Positions 1 to 11,825 of a DNA stretch of 64,000 nucleotides are shown here, one piece after another; the first letter of the stretch is position 1; each line of letters opens with the position of its first letter. The stretch spans positions 71,732,420 through 71,796,419 of the forward strand of contig OW388289.1 in assembly GCA_936450465.1 (NCBI GenBank), given 5' to 3'. The notes below the pieces were generated by a model. The model was not told the DNA's origin. It did no database searches and saw only the letters and a list, made by a program, of their open reading frames with translations. Origin of the DNA: Gibbula magus. Lineage: Eukaryota; Mollusca; Gastropoda; Trochida; Trochidae. Position numbers and translations under genes: made by a program.

Positions 1-1620
1 GATATAAAATAACGTAACATGTGTATTGTGACCAAACATTTCAAAACTTTCAAGTACTGTGTATTCATGTATGGACATGAAATGTATTTGAAAGATGATT
101 CAGTAGTTGATTGTTTCATAACGTGATCAAACAGATTGATAAGCATCATCCCCCCTTGTTACAGTAAAGAATGATAATTGTTACAGGAAAGAATAATTAT
201 ATCTGTCCCTGTAATTATTATATTGAATGATTTACCAACAACCGAATTTGTGGAGCTGTAATCATGACAGGAACAATATCCTAGTACATGTGTCTTCAAC
301 TCAAATGCATTGTTGAAGCTTCATGCCGTGATAAATACATTTTCTGTTACAGTAAAGAACAGATTCAGTCACAGTAGAGATCCATTAATGAAGATTTTAA
401 CACATTTCAAATTAAATTTTGACCATTAACTATAAGCTCCAAATCATGCGAGCCTAGTATTTCTGTTTTACATTAATTGATGTCAAAATTAATTGTCTTT
501 TCTTCACACAGGATCACAATGGCTATGATCAATGCAGGAGTGCAGCGGAAGTTAAGACAGAGGGAAATTATGACAGAAGAGAAGGCAAATTGAGCGTCAG
601 AATGGCAATGGTATAGAAAAAATCCAAACAAAATGAAGAAATGTTCTAATAAAGAAATAGCCGCCAAAGAGAGATAAAGAGAAAACATAAGATAAATTAA
701 CAAGAATGTGTAAAGGTTGCTGAACAAAAAAGGGAAATAAGCTCAGTACAGTACACTACTACTAATTCAGGAATTAAGCGGGTCAACCACCCATTCTGAC
801 AGACGCGCCCATCGATACTTCACTGATAGCAGTCGACTCATCTATGCACTGGACCACGTGCCATCTTCTTACATATATGGATTTTATGAAGTTTTTTGCA
901 ACTTTAATATTGCTAAATTCTTTACTGTAACGATACATTCTTTACTGTTACGCGTTAACAGCACTAAACATATGCTACCCATAATAGCGTTTTATAACTT
1001 CTCAAGTAAAGTTCATCTAGATTCAAATTTTAAAACCATTGGAAGGTATCCAATGTGTTTCCTGTAATTGTGTCCAATATTGGTGTGTCAGAGGGGCACT
1101 ATCTTTACTGTAACAAGTTTGGTATTTCCTGTAACAAACATTTCTTTCCCATAACAGCAATAGTTTTGTGTTGTTTAAATATTTCTAGGACACGTGGTCC
1201 TATAAAAAACATTGTTCACAGAAGTAGGAATGTAACTATATACATTTGTGAAATAAAAAGTATTTCTCGTTGATGTTTTTCTAATATTTACAAAATGGAA
1301 ACTTTCTTATGTGTGGAGTTTTAATGGGAGGCTGCATACAATTCTCTTTGACCGAAATAAAACAATTCAACTTCAAATATCTATATGGTTTTAGTTTAAA
1401 TCTAATCTGCTCTTCATGTCAGTCATAAAATATTTTAAGAATCATGTTTTTTAATAATATATAACATCATTTGAGTATCGTTACGGGAAAGAAATGAAAA
1501 ATGTTATTTTCAAGAAAACATGTTTTTTCACCAAAACATTATTGCAATTAAGGGTCAATTCTGATAAATTTTGAAAGAGTACTAATATATGATGACATAT
1601 ATTGAATAAATATCAAACTT
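1..1620. other. Non-coding sequence left of the segmental duplication
   Basis: No convincing gene is seen here. The sequence is AT-rich, and the short open frames lack splice context or recognisable domains. The only structure I can point to is a cluster of a short GTTACAGTAAAG-like motif, listed separately. It may be intergenic DNA or part of an intron of the minus-strand THAP-type gene. Confidence 0.5.
157..1500. repeat. Cluster of a 12-bp GTTACAGTAAAG-like motif in both orientations
   Basis: The motif reads forward near 159 and 348, with weaker forms near 184 and 370. It reads in reverse complement (CTTTACTGTAAC or close variants) near 921, 942, 1101 and 1124. A further degenerate form lies near 1480. 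The forward copies sit left and the reversed copies right, so the block resembles a foldback element with short iterated ends. Outer boundaries and target duplications were not resolved. Confidence 0.35.
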
Positions 1621-1685
1621 TTCAAACGTTTTATTTTGTCATTTCATGAGCAACAAATATTGACATATTTTGAAAACGACTCTTA

Positions 1686-1906
1686 CGTTGATATTGGTAG
1701 ATGTCCCAGTCAAACCAACGAAATGGTCGGAACAAACCCTTGTGTGTTTGGTGAACCAGAAATCTTTTCTGACAAGTCGATCGTAATCGATGAAGCCATG
1801 CCTGTCGAAGCGTTTTCCGGGAAGGTATCGAATGAAGAGGAATAGTTCTTGATCCCACTTGCTTTCCCCGATGATTACTGCACACGCAACAGTACTGTTT
1901 TACCAT
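1686..1906 (-). pseudogene. THAP-domain first exon, frameshifted and truncated copy
   Basis: The minus-strand frame starts with an ATG at 1906 and encodes the same N-terminus as the intact exon at 7011-7266, with a CxxC near residues 6-10 and a Trp near residue 37. Copy A then carries four extra bases relative to copy B, around 1779-1784 (GTCGATCG against GTCG). The reading frame shifts before the second zinc-ligand pair, so the VCSDHF motif is lost. Homology stops at 1686, before the position of the splice donor used in copy B. It is therefore doubly broken: no C2CH zinc finger and no matching donor. Confidence 0.8.
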
Positions 1907-3896
1907 TTCGCGCTATCTTGACCTGACGTGAACGTCATCGAGTACTCACCGGAAGTGCTATCTTCAAAATTGAAGAGCAAAATTAAAGAAGGATAACTCT
2001 AAACAGCAAACACTTTTAGGAAAGTCGAATACATCGGTGATACTTTTAATTCGTCAGCATTTGAAAATGTTATCTTTCATTGTCACACACTGAGGTTATA
2101 ACCTTTGCAATGTGATTTAAACAGTATTATATTTCCAAATAACATAACGTACAAGAAATATGAGAAGTTAAATTTGGAAAAAAAGGATTAGCAGACAGGC
2201 TACACTAGCCTATATAAATGCTTCTCCTAAAACAAACTTAAAAACACATCAGTTTGTAAATACATTTGTTGAAATACATTAAAGATCTGATGAAATGCAT
2301 TTTTCTCAACAATGACAGATGATTACCGCTACGTATATTGTATATCGGAATCAATTGAGCATAAAATCGAGACAATATACACTTGCAATTGATAATTAAG
2401 ACGATTTTAATTCACCCATTTTACACTACCGCAATTAGTTGGGCGATTCATTTTGGAAATGCTCACTGAGGCGTGACTGTGATAAGCGACAGACGGGGCC
2501 GGGCCAGTCAAATTGCAAGTCATTAGCTAAAGTAATGTTACTATCTGTCATTGAACCTATCCATGTAGCTTTTGTTTTGTTTGTGTTCATTTTTAGTCCT
2601 GACATTTGTTAAAATTTATTAAGTGTATCAATTGCAGCATTGAGGCTTTTTTGTGTTCCATCTAAATATTGTGCATCATCAGCATATTGACTAAGCTTTT
2701 CTTCCATGTCATTAAGTGTTATGTCCTTACAAGCTCCGGCATTTATACCAGTTTAACTTGCACCTTTCAAACCGTTTATAAGCCAGTGAACAAACACATT
2801 ATGAAATGTATTTCTTATAAATTCAAACTTTGAAATTTAAGTGATTTCTAGTGAGTAAATAAACTTTTGAATATAAAAAGTCTCTGCAAAAAGTGTACAG
2901 TGCATGATAAAACAAGTTAAGTATTGTCTGAGATCATGCGCTAAGCTCCGCCCACAATAATACCACATCACTTATGTGTCACCACGCGCCAAACGTAGTT
3001 CACAGGAAATATGATTAAAGTATTTAATTTTTGGTTCTAATATGCTGTTTTAATCAAACTTTCAAATCAAACTACAATTAGAATTCACTTTGTAAGGTTT
3101 TTAAAAGTTTAATCAAGAAAAGAGCATATGTGATAGCAGTGTAATAATTGCGCAATGATACGTAGTGATAAAGTAGTACCGCAGGTTATTTTTTGTAAAC
3201 GTCAGGTTATGAAGGTTATCCTTTTCAGCTGTCAGTCTTGTGTTTATGAGAATGTATACCGATCACATGACCTTTTTTAATCCAATCAGCAGAGAGCATA
3301 TCGCTTAAATTTCAAAGTCTGAATTTATTCCAATCAGCAGAGAACATACTCGCTTAAATTTCAAAGTCTGAATTTATTTATTTACCATTTCATTTAATTA
3401 TGTATTTGCTACAGAAATTGGAATAATTGTTTTACCCAACTAGGTATTTTGCTTGAATTTTATAATTAATGAGAGTAAAATTTTGTCATAATTTGCTGGT
3501 CAGTAGTACATTAAACAGGCTATAATTTGTATATTCGCAGGACATTTAGAAACATTGTTTATAAAGCAATCGTCACATTCAGTAATGTGTGACAAGGGTA
3601 ACTTGCAAGAGAAGCACGTGCAGTGCGTGCAGCACATGGGTTGTTATGACGACTTGCGCTAGAGACAAGCCTTCACGCTCTGAAGCGTTTGCTGTTGTGT
3701 AGTACGTTTTACGCAATAAAGGGGATTCTGTTTATATGACGTCAGAAACCCTTTTTCTGGCGATTGACGTTATAAGTTTATTTTCCAATTTTGTTTTTTT
3801 TATTTGAAACACTAACATCCTTGATGGCTCTTTAAGGAATGTAGAATAAGAAATAGTTTTGCCTCTCAAATTCATTAAAAATATATTTTTAACAAT
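1907..3896. other. Non-coding part of copy A
   Basis: This is AT-rich DNA shared with 7267-9250 and shows no convincing coding exon. It lies immediately upstream of the ATG of the minus-strand THAP exon, so it would include that gene's promoter, but I can assign no individual site. The segment at about 2330-2490 has a third, more diverged relative at 17690-17850, so part of it is a dispersed repeat. A 49-bp near-direct repeat lies at about 3281-3379. A single TGACGTCA octamer lies near 3737. Confidence 0.5.
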
Positions 3897-4094
3897 TCAA
3901 ATATAATCTTTATCCTGTAACAGAGAGGTATTAAATTTCCAATAGCCACTTAATTTGTTTGAAAGTGATAACGTAAGTGGAGAATGGTCAGATTTATATC
4001 CTGGGACAATGTCAGTTTCGTATGATATATTAAATAGATCATGAGAGACTAAGAAAAAATCAAGCCAGACTTGCTGCTTAGGAGGTATCAACAC
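3897..4094 (-). mobile_element. LINE endonuclease-domain fragment
   Basis: The minus-strand frame encodes about 65 residues with the SDHSPL motif, preceded by VPGYK and followed by GYWKFN. This is the C-terminal signature of the APE-type endonuclease of non-LTR retrotransposons; the GYWKFN tail suggests an L1/Tx1-type element. There is no reverse transcriptase beyond it, and the fragment abuts the Helitron-like repeat at about 4095. It is a dead fragment duplicated along with the surrounding block; the copy at 9255-9450 is further decayed. Confidence 0.75.
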
Positions 4095-5095
4095 TTTATA
4101 TAGCTCCGTTCTTATACAACTGGGGAATTTTTTTTAAATTCTCACATTCAAGGTCAAAGGTCAAGGTCATGAGTTCTGAAATCACCACACAAAAAAATCC
4201 TTGTAAACACGGTAACTGCAAACCAATTTGTGCTATCAGGCCTTTACTTGGTATATATCAACTATGGAGAAAGACCGAGATTTGAAAAAGTTTTCGCTAA
4301 AATCTGTCAACGGTCACAGCAAGGTCAAAACTTAAGCCTGCATTTGCGAGCATGCCTTATTTCAACTATCAACACTTTGAATCATTACATGATTTTTATA
4401 CACAATGAAAAGTGATCGCTGATTGTGTGACCTTGAATTTTAAAGGTCAAGGTCACAAGATATGGTCATGGGGACCAGTTCTGAAATCACTAAATAACTT
4501 TTTTCCAAGAAGGTATTAACACCTCATATGCATAGCTACCTAGTGAATGATTTTGCCAGTTCACATTCAAGATCAAAGGTCAAGGTCATGAGTTCTGAAA
4601 ACACTACAACAATCCTTGTAAACACGGTAACTTCAAACATTTTTTGTGCTGTCAGGCTCTTATTTGGTATATAACAACTATTGAGAAAGACTTGAAAACA
4701 TTTTCGCTAAAATCTAAGGTCATGCAAGGTCACAGCGAGGTAACAAACATGCTTGTGCCTTAAGTTAACTATGAACACTTTTGAGTCATTGCATGATTGT
4801 TATACACAATGAAAAGAAATCATTGATGGGGTGACCTTGAAGGTCAAAGGTCAAGGTCATGAGATATTGGTTAAGGCCATGTTAATCCTTTGATCCAATT
4901 TTGAAATCAGAAATAGGTTTTAAGAACAAACTTGTGAAAAGTGACCCAGTGATGATTCAACTTGAATAATGAAAATATTTTTGTTTAAAAAATTCCCATT
5001 TGATTCATTTTGACGAGAAAGCGAAACAGGGAAAGGTGAGACCCAAAGTTTCGGGGCTGCTCTGCTTTTGCGGTGTCCCGCAAACGCTCATCTAG
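4095..5095 (+). mobile_element. Helitron-like AGGTCA-repeat element, 5'-truncated (copy A)
   Basis: It is built from roughly 410-bp internal units, each with AAGGTCAAAGGTCAAGGTCA-type runs and a conserved TTCGCTAAAATCTGTC segment. The right end has a GC-rich stem TTTGCGG / CCGCAAA with a 4-base loop, then about nine bases and CTAG at 5092-5095. This is the layout of Helitron 3' ends. The 5' palindrome seen in full copies (44786, 59982) is missing. No Rep/helicase coding sequence is present, so the element is non-autonomous. Confidence 0.6.
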
Positions 5096-7010
5096 TTTTT
5101 AAAAATGTCGGGGCCTTTGGGAAACTTTATTTCCTGAAATATCACTAACCAAATGTTGGTTTTCATGAATGTATGTTGTGTAATGAGTAGGGCTGGAATA
5201 GCAGTAAATTTTATATTGCGATATACCGATATTGCTGCCGCGTTTTATATTGGCTATAACTATTTTCTCTCTCAAACACACAAAACTTTCTTGTTCTTGG
5301 TATCAACACCTCAAATACATAGCTTCTTTCTTATACACCTGGGGAATTATTTTGACATGGTCACAATCAAGGTAAAGTATTGGAGTTTTCAATACTCGCG
5401 ACTGTCGTCATATAGTCACATTCTATTGTACAAGCTGTCGCAGAGGTCGCAAACCGGTTGCAAGTTGATCGCAGAAACTGTTGCGGTAGTCTCAGCATGG
5501 TCCAAGCCACTCTCGCATGAAATCGCCAATTCGGTCGTACCAAAGTAAGACCCTGTTGAGACCGACATGTGATCAATGCAACCGATATTATAAATCTCAA
5601 CTCTGTCTCAATGTGCTCACAAAAAAAAGACAAATGTGATCACTTTTTGGTCGCAGTGGTATTTTACACCTGGCTTGGTAGAACCACAAACTCAAAATTG
5701 TTGAAAATTGATCGCCTAAATGTCAGGGACCGGTGATCACGCACTCTAGCATATTGGTCATGTCTCATTGGAATGGGGGCCTTAGACATGGCAGGCACCC
5801 TCGAGGAGGTCTCGAGGAGGTAACGGTACTGTAATTAGCCCAGGGGACCAAGCGGTGCCAGTAACTTGGTGTGCGTCGGGACGCATTCACGTGGTACTGT
5901 CGGGGTAGCGTCACTCTCCTTTGGTTGGTTTTATTTTCTGAACCATAAGTCGTATTCTAATAATTTTTATGTCATTGTAAAGAGGAATAAACTATCTACA
6001 AGCACATATAAATTTCGCAATATGCGCGCTCAGGAGTTTTGATTTCTTAAAGCTGGAAATAAAGACAAACTTTAGATGACAATAGAATTATAACCATAGG
6101 TCATATTCTAATAATTTTTATATCATTGTAAAGACAAACATCTGGTCTTCAAGTCCATATAAAAATTTCAGTAGCGCGCTCCAAATTCATGATGTTATAA
6201 GGCCCGAATTAAAGACAATCTTTACAAAGTAATAGAAAAGTAAAAAAAAATCGTAGAAAATTAATTCAAAGATGCGGGTATGAAGCAACCATTTGTGTAC
6301 GGGTGCCGCGACTTGAATTTGTATTCAACGCCCGTATTCGCCATGTAGATGCGGTATATTTCGTAAAAATGGTACCGGAATCGCCGCCTTGAAATTCCGC
6401 CAGCAGAGCTCGTTAGTGCCTAGGCTCAAACTACTGCTGCGAGCTGCGAGCCTGAAAATTCCGCCACAGGGGCTAAAAATGGTAAAATATATATACGCAA
6501 CGTAAGGGTTAATAAGGTAGAACCAGTTACCTATCTCTCTGAAAAATTTAAGTTTGGCCTTCTACAGCACTGTCATCATCACCATCACTAACATCATCAA
6601 CGGAAACATCAGCATCAACACCGGCCGTCACTGCTTCAGTCCGTTCCTGTGACCTAGCTGTCGTCTAATAAACTTTTATAAATTAATTCTTTATATATAT
6701 ATTTATAATATATTTTATAAATATATTTGTCTCAAAGATTAAATTAAATTAAATTAAAATACTGTTTATCTGAATAAGTTTAAGCAAGCTATCAGAATTA
6801 GGTCAGATATATTTACACACACTTTTAGCTTCAATATCATTTTGCACAATGTACGTAATAATATATCATAAGAAACATTGTCTCGAATATTACAAAGATA
6901 TCAGTTGATGTGGAAGTGAAAATGTAACATTTGGGCGAATGACGACTAAACTTCGTAACTGTGTCATATTTTTTAAAAATTAAAACTTTTCAGGCAATAA
7001 TAACTTACAG
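5096..7010. other. Right end of copy A and spacer to copy B
   Basis: From 5096 to 5795 this is copy A, including a second short fragment of the AGGTCA-type element near 5220-5380. From 5796 onward the sequence is unique to the spacer. It contains a two-unit direct repeat of about 155 bp (5938-6092 and 6093-6240, both opening with AACCATA, with TATTCTAATAATTTTTAT) and an AT-rich tract near 6660-6770. No gene is supported. Confidence 0.45.
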
Positions 7011-7266
7011 AATGGCTACTGAAAGTCTTGATAGGAAAGATTGATGATACGTTGATATTGGTAGATGGCCCAGTCAAACCAACGAAATGGTCGGAACAAA
7101 CCCTTGTGTGTTTGGTGAACCAGAAATCTTTTCTGACAAGTCGTAATCGATGAAGCCATGCCTGTCGAAGCGTTTTCCGGGAAGGTATCGAATGAAGAGG
7201 AATAGTTCTTGATCCCACTTGCTTTCCCCGATGATTACTGCACACGCAACAGTACTGTTTTACCAT
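7011..7266 (-). CDS. THAP-domain protein, first coding exon
   Basis: The frame starts at the ATG at 7264-7266. It encodes a THAP-type C2CH zinc finger: a CxxC near residues 6-10, a conserved Trp near 37, then VCSDHF (second Cys and His) and a SIFP segment, all expected in THAP DNA-binding domains. The exon ends at 7011 in front of a canonical donor (GTAAGT read on the minus strand, 7005-7010), leaving phase 1. Downstream exons would lie at lower coordinates, but I could not identify them. THAP domains occur in transcription factors and in P-element-like transposases; one exon cannot decide. This is the intact duplicate of the broken exon at 1686-1906. Confidence 0.75.
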
Positions 7267-9254
7267 TTCGCGCTATCTTGACCTGACGTGAACGTCATCG
7301 AGTACTCACCGGAAGTGCTATCTTCAAAATTGAAGAGCAAAATTAAAGAAGGATAACTCTAAACAGCAAACACTTTTAGGAAAGTCGAATACATCGGTGA
7401 TACTTTTAATTCGTCAGCATTTGAAAATGTTATCTTTCATTGTCACACACTGAGGTTATAACCTTTGCAATGTGATTTAAACAGTATTATATTTCCAAAT
7501 AACATAACGTACAAGAAATATGAGAAGTTAAATTTGGAAAAAAAGGATTAGCAGACAGGCTACACTAGCCTATATAAATGCTTCTCCTAAAACAAACTTA
7601 AAAACACATCAGTTTGTAAATACATTTGTTGAAATACATTAAAGATCTGATGAAATGCATTTTTCTCAACAATGACAGATGATTACCGCTACGTATATTG
7701 TATATCGGAATCAATTGAGCATAAAATCGAGACAATATACACTTGCAATTGATAATTAAGACGATTCTAATTCACCCATTTTACACTACCGCAATTAGTT
7801 GGGCAATTCATTTTGGAAATGCTCACTGAGGCGTGACTGTGATAAGCGACAGACGGGGCCGGGCCAGTCAAATTGCAAGTCATTAGCTAAAGTAATGTTA
7901 CTATCTGTCATTGAACCTATCCATGTAGCTTTTGTTTTGTTTGTGTTCATTTTTAGTCCTGACATTTGTTAAAATTTATTAAGTGTATCAATTGCAGCAT
8001 TGAGGCTTTTTTGTGTTCCATCTAAATATTGTGCATCATCAGCATATTGACTAAGCTTTTCTTCCATGTCATTAAGTGTTATGCCCTTACAAGCTCCGGC
8101 ATTTATACCAGTTTAACTTGCACCTTTCAAACCGTTTATAAGCCAGTGAACAAACACATTATGAAATGTATTTCTTATAAATTCAAACTTTGAAATTTAA
8201 GTGATTTCTAGTGAGTAAATAAACTTTTGAATATAAAAAGTCTCTGCAAAAAGTGTACAGTGCATGATAAAACAAGTTAAGTATTGTCTGAGATCATGCG
8301 CTAAGCTCCGCCCACAATAATACCACATCACTTATGTGTCACCACGCGCCAAACGTAGTTCACAGGAAATATGATTAAAGTATTTAATTTTTGGTTCTAA
8401 TATGCTGTTTTAATCAAACTTTCAAATCAAACTACAATTAGAATTCACTTTGTAAGGTTTTTAAAAGTTTAATCAAGAAAAGAGCATATGTGATAGCAGT
8501 GTAATAATTGCGCAATGATACGTAGTGATAAAGTAGTACCGCAGGTTATTTTTTGTAAACGTCAGGTTATGAAGGTTATCCTTTTCAGCTGTCAGTCTTG
8601 TGTTTATGAGAATGTATACCGATCACATGACCTTTTTTAATCCAATCAGCAGAGAGCATATCGCTTAAATTTCAAAGTCTGAATTTATTCCAATCAGCAG
8701 AGAACATACTCGCTTAAATTTCAAAGTCTGAATTTATTTATTTACCATTTCATTTAATTATGTATTTGCTACAGAAATTGGAATAATTGTTTTACCCAAC
8801 TAGGTATTTTGCTTGAATTTTATAATTAATGAGAGTAAAATTTTGTCATAATTTGCTGGTCTTATCTCAATAAGAAGTACATTAAACAGGCTATAATTTG
8901 TATATTCGCAGGACATTTAGAAACATTGTTTATAAAGCAATCGTCACATTCAGTAATGTGTGACAAGGGTAACTTGCAAGAGAAGCACGTGCAGTGCGTG
9001 CAGCACATGGGTTGTTATGACGACTTGCGCTAGAGACGAGCCTTCACGCTCTGAAGCGTTTGCTGTTGTGTAGTACGTTTTACGCAATAAAGGGGATTCT
9101 GTTTATATGACGTCAGAAACCCTTTTTCTGGCGATTGACGTTATAAGTTTATTTTCCAATTTTGTTTTTTTTATTTGAAACACTAACATCCTTGATGGCT
9201 CTTTAAGGAATGTAGAATAAGAAATAGTTTTGCCTCTCAAATTCATTAAAAATA
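7267..9254. other. Non-coding part of copy B
   Basis: This corresponds to 1907-3896 with near identity and no convincing exon. It contains the presumptive 5' flank of the intact THAP exon on the minus strand, including TGACGTGAACGTCA near 7284, an imperfect palindrome about 18 bases upstream of the ATG. No other regulatory site can be assigned. Confidence 0.45.
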
Positions 9255-9450
9255 TATTTTTAACAATTCGAATATATTCTTTATCCCGTAACAGAGAGGT
9301 ATTAAATTTCCAATAGCCACTTAATTTGTTTGAAAGTGATAACGTAAGTGGAGAATGGTCAGATTTATATCCTGGGACAATGTCAGTTTCTTATGATATA
9401 TTAAATAGATCATGAGAGACTAAGAAAAAATCAAGCCAATACTTGCTGCT
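9255..9450 (-). pseudogene. LINE endonuclease fragment, decayed copy B
   Basis: This is the duplicate of the endonuclease fragment at 3897-4094. Substitutions and a small indel close to the Helitron-like junction shorten its reading frame. It is useful only as a marker that the LINE fragment predates the segmental duplication. Confidence 0.6.
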
Positions 9451-9454
9451 TAGG

Positions 9455-10874
9455 AGGTATCAACACTTTATATAGCTCCGTTCTTATACAACTGGGGAAT
9501 TTTTTTTAAATTCTCACATTCAAGGTCAAAGGTCAAGGTCATGAGTTCTGAAATCACCACAAAAAAAAATCCTTGTAAACACGGTAACTGCAAAAAAAAT
9601 TGTGCTATCAGGCCTTTACTTGGTATATATCAACTATGGAGAAAGACCGAGATTTGAAAAAGTTTTCGCTAAAATCTGTCAACGGTCACAGCAAGGTCAA
9701 AACTTAAGCCTGCATTTGCGAGCATGCCTTATTTCAACTATCAACACTTTGAATCATTACATGATTTTTATACACAATGAAAAGTGATCGCTGATTGTGT
9801 GACCTTGAATTTTAAAGGTCAAGGTCACAAGATATGGTCATGGGGACCAGTTCTGAAATCACTAAATAACTTTTTTCCAAGAAGGTATTAACACCTCATA
9901 TGCATAGCTACCTAGTGAATGATTTTGCCAGTTCACATTCAAGATCAAAGGTCAAGGTCATGAGTTCTGAAAACACTACAACAATCCTTGTAAACACGGT
10001 AACTTCAAACATTTTTTGTGCTGTCAGGCTCTTATTTGGTATATAACAACTATTGAGAAAGACTTGAAAACATTTTCGCTAAAATCTGTCAACAGTCACA
10101 GCAAGGTCAAAACTTAAGCCTGCATTTGCGAGCATGCCTTATTTCAACTATCAACACTTTGAATCATTACATGATTTTTATACACAATGAAAAGTGATCG
10201 CTGATTGTGTGACCTTGAATTTTAAAGGTCAAGGTCACAAGATATGGTCATGGGGACCAGTTCTGAAATCACTAAATAACTTTTTTCCAAGAAGGTATTA
10301 ACACCTCATATGCATAGCTACCTAGTGAATGATTTTGCCAGTTCACATTCAAGATCAAAGGTCAAGGTCATGAGTTCTGAAAACACTACAACAATCCTTG
10401 TAAACACGGTAACTTCAAACATTTTTTGTGCTGTCAGGCTCTTATTTGGTATATAACAACTATTGAGAAAGACTTGAAAACATTTTCGCTAAAATCTAAG
10501 GTCATGCAAGGTCACAGCGAGGTAACAAACATGCTTGTGCCTTAAGTTAACTATGAACACTTTTGAGTCATTGCATGATTGTTATACATAATGAAAAGAA
10601 ATCATTGATGGGGTGACCTTAAAGGTCAAGGTCATGAGATATTGGTTAAGGCCATGTTAATCCTTTGATCCAATTTTGAAATCAGAAATAGGTTTTAAGA
10701 ACAAACTTGTGAAAAGTGACCCAGTGATGATTCAACTTGAATAATGAAAATATTTTTGTTTAAAAAATTCCCATTTGATTCATTTTGACGAGAAAGCGAA
10801 ACAGGGAAAGGTGAGACCCAAAGTTTCGGGGCTGCTCTAGCTGCTTTTGCGGTGTCCCGCAAACGCTCATCTAG
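9455..10874 (+). mobile_element. Helitron-like AGGTCA-repeat element with an extra internal unit (copy B)
   Basis: It has the same architecture as 4095-5095: internal units with AGGTCA direct repeats, then the 3' stem-loop TTTGCGG/CCGCAAA and a terminal CTAG at 10871-10874. Two consecutive near-identical 412-bp units (about 9671-10082 and 10083-10495) replace the single unit of copy A. The expansion therefore occurred after the segmental duplication, or copy A lost a unit. Confidence 0.6.
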
Positions 10875-11573
10875 TTTTTAAAAATGTCGGGGCCTTTGGG
10901 AAACTTTATTTCCTGAAATATCACTAACCAAATGTTGGTTTTCATGAATGTATGTTGTGTAATGAGTAGGGCTGGAATAGCAGTAAATTTTATATTGCGA
11001 TATACCGATATTGCTGCCGCGTTTTATATTGGCTATAACTATTTTCTCTCTCAAACACACAAAACTTTCTTGTTCTTGGTATCAACACCTCAAATACATA
11101 GCTTCTTTCTTATACACCTGGGGAATTATTTTGACATGGTCACAATCAAGGTAAAGTATTGGAGTTTTCAATACTCGCGACTGTCGTCATATAGTCACAT
11201 TCTATTGTACAAGCTGTCGCAGAGGTCGCAAACCGGTTGCAAGTTGATCGCAGAAACTGTTGCGGTAGTCTCAGCATGGTCCAAGCCACTCTCGCATGAA
11301 ATCGCCAATTCGGTCATACCAAAGTAAGACCCTGTTGAGACCGACATGTGATCAATGCAACCGATATTATAAATCTCAACTCTGTCTCAATATGTTCACA
11401 AAAAAAAGACAAATGTAATCACTTTTTGGTCGCAGTGGTATTTTACACCTGGCTTGGTAGAACCACAAACTCAAAATTGTTGAAAATTGATCGCCTAAAT
11501 GTCAGGGACCGGTGATCACGCACTCTAGCATATTGGTCATGTCTCATTGGAATGGGGGCCTTAGACATGACAG

Positions 11574-11825
11574 GGGTTCAATTTAAAGGTGTGGCCAAGC
11601 ACTGTACTATAATACTCTATTATACCATGACAGCTTTCCCAAATGATGATCTTTTGTTGCAGTACTTCATGGAAGAACACCGGGATGAGAACGTCGTAGA
11701 AGTAAGAGAGTTCATCTTCCCCTATGCAATTGTCACAAAGCATTTGAAAATCAACATTGACAGGAGAGACCCATACCTTTTCAGCCTTTATAACATTGAT
11801 GTTCTCCAGCCAGAAGACTCTTGTG
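11574..11825 (+). CDS. Exon: possible F5/8 (discoidin)-like C-terminal segment
   Basis: The open exon follows a CAG acceptor at 11571-11573 and ends in TGTG before GTAAGA. Outgoing phase 1 matches the VWA exon. The translation alternates hydrophobic strands, with a KHLKINI segment and a closing cysteine (DSCG). This loosely resembles the last strands of a discoidin domain (aryiRi... C). The acceptor has a poor pyrimidine tract and coincides with the edge of duplication copy B, so the true 5' boundary is uncertain. No upstream partner exon was found in the window. Confidence 0.4.

Larger units (their letters stand above)
1686..5795. repeat. Segmental tandem duplication, copy A
   Basis: This 4.1-kb block is repeated almost base for base at 7049-11573. 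Shared content runs from the THAP exon through AT-rich DNA, a LINE endonuclease fragment and a Helitron-like repeat to a segment ending near GGCCTTAGACATG. Similarity starts abruptly at 1686/7049 and stops at about 5795/11573. Copy A is about 412 bp shorter because it has one fewer internal unit of the Helitron-like repeat. The few differences indicate a recent event. Copy A carries the damaged THAP exon. Confidence 0.9.
7049..11573. repeat. Segmental tandem duplication, copy B
   Basis: This is the second copy of the 1686-5795 block, in direct orientation, with the copies separated by about 1.25 kb. It differs from copy A mainly by one extra 412-bp internal unit of the Helitron-like element (about 10083-10495), plus scattered substitutions and small indels. 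Its left boundary falls inside the THAP exon. Its right boundary coincides with the acceptor of the first recognisable exon of the large + strand gene (CAG at 11571-11573). Confidence 0.9.

Noticed and set aside
5153..5548. 131-residue frame (duplicated at 10932-11327)
   Set aside because: It overlaps a fragment of the AGGTCA-type repeat, has no domain, splice context or homologous partner, and is shared only because of the segmental duplication.
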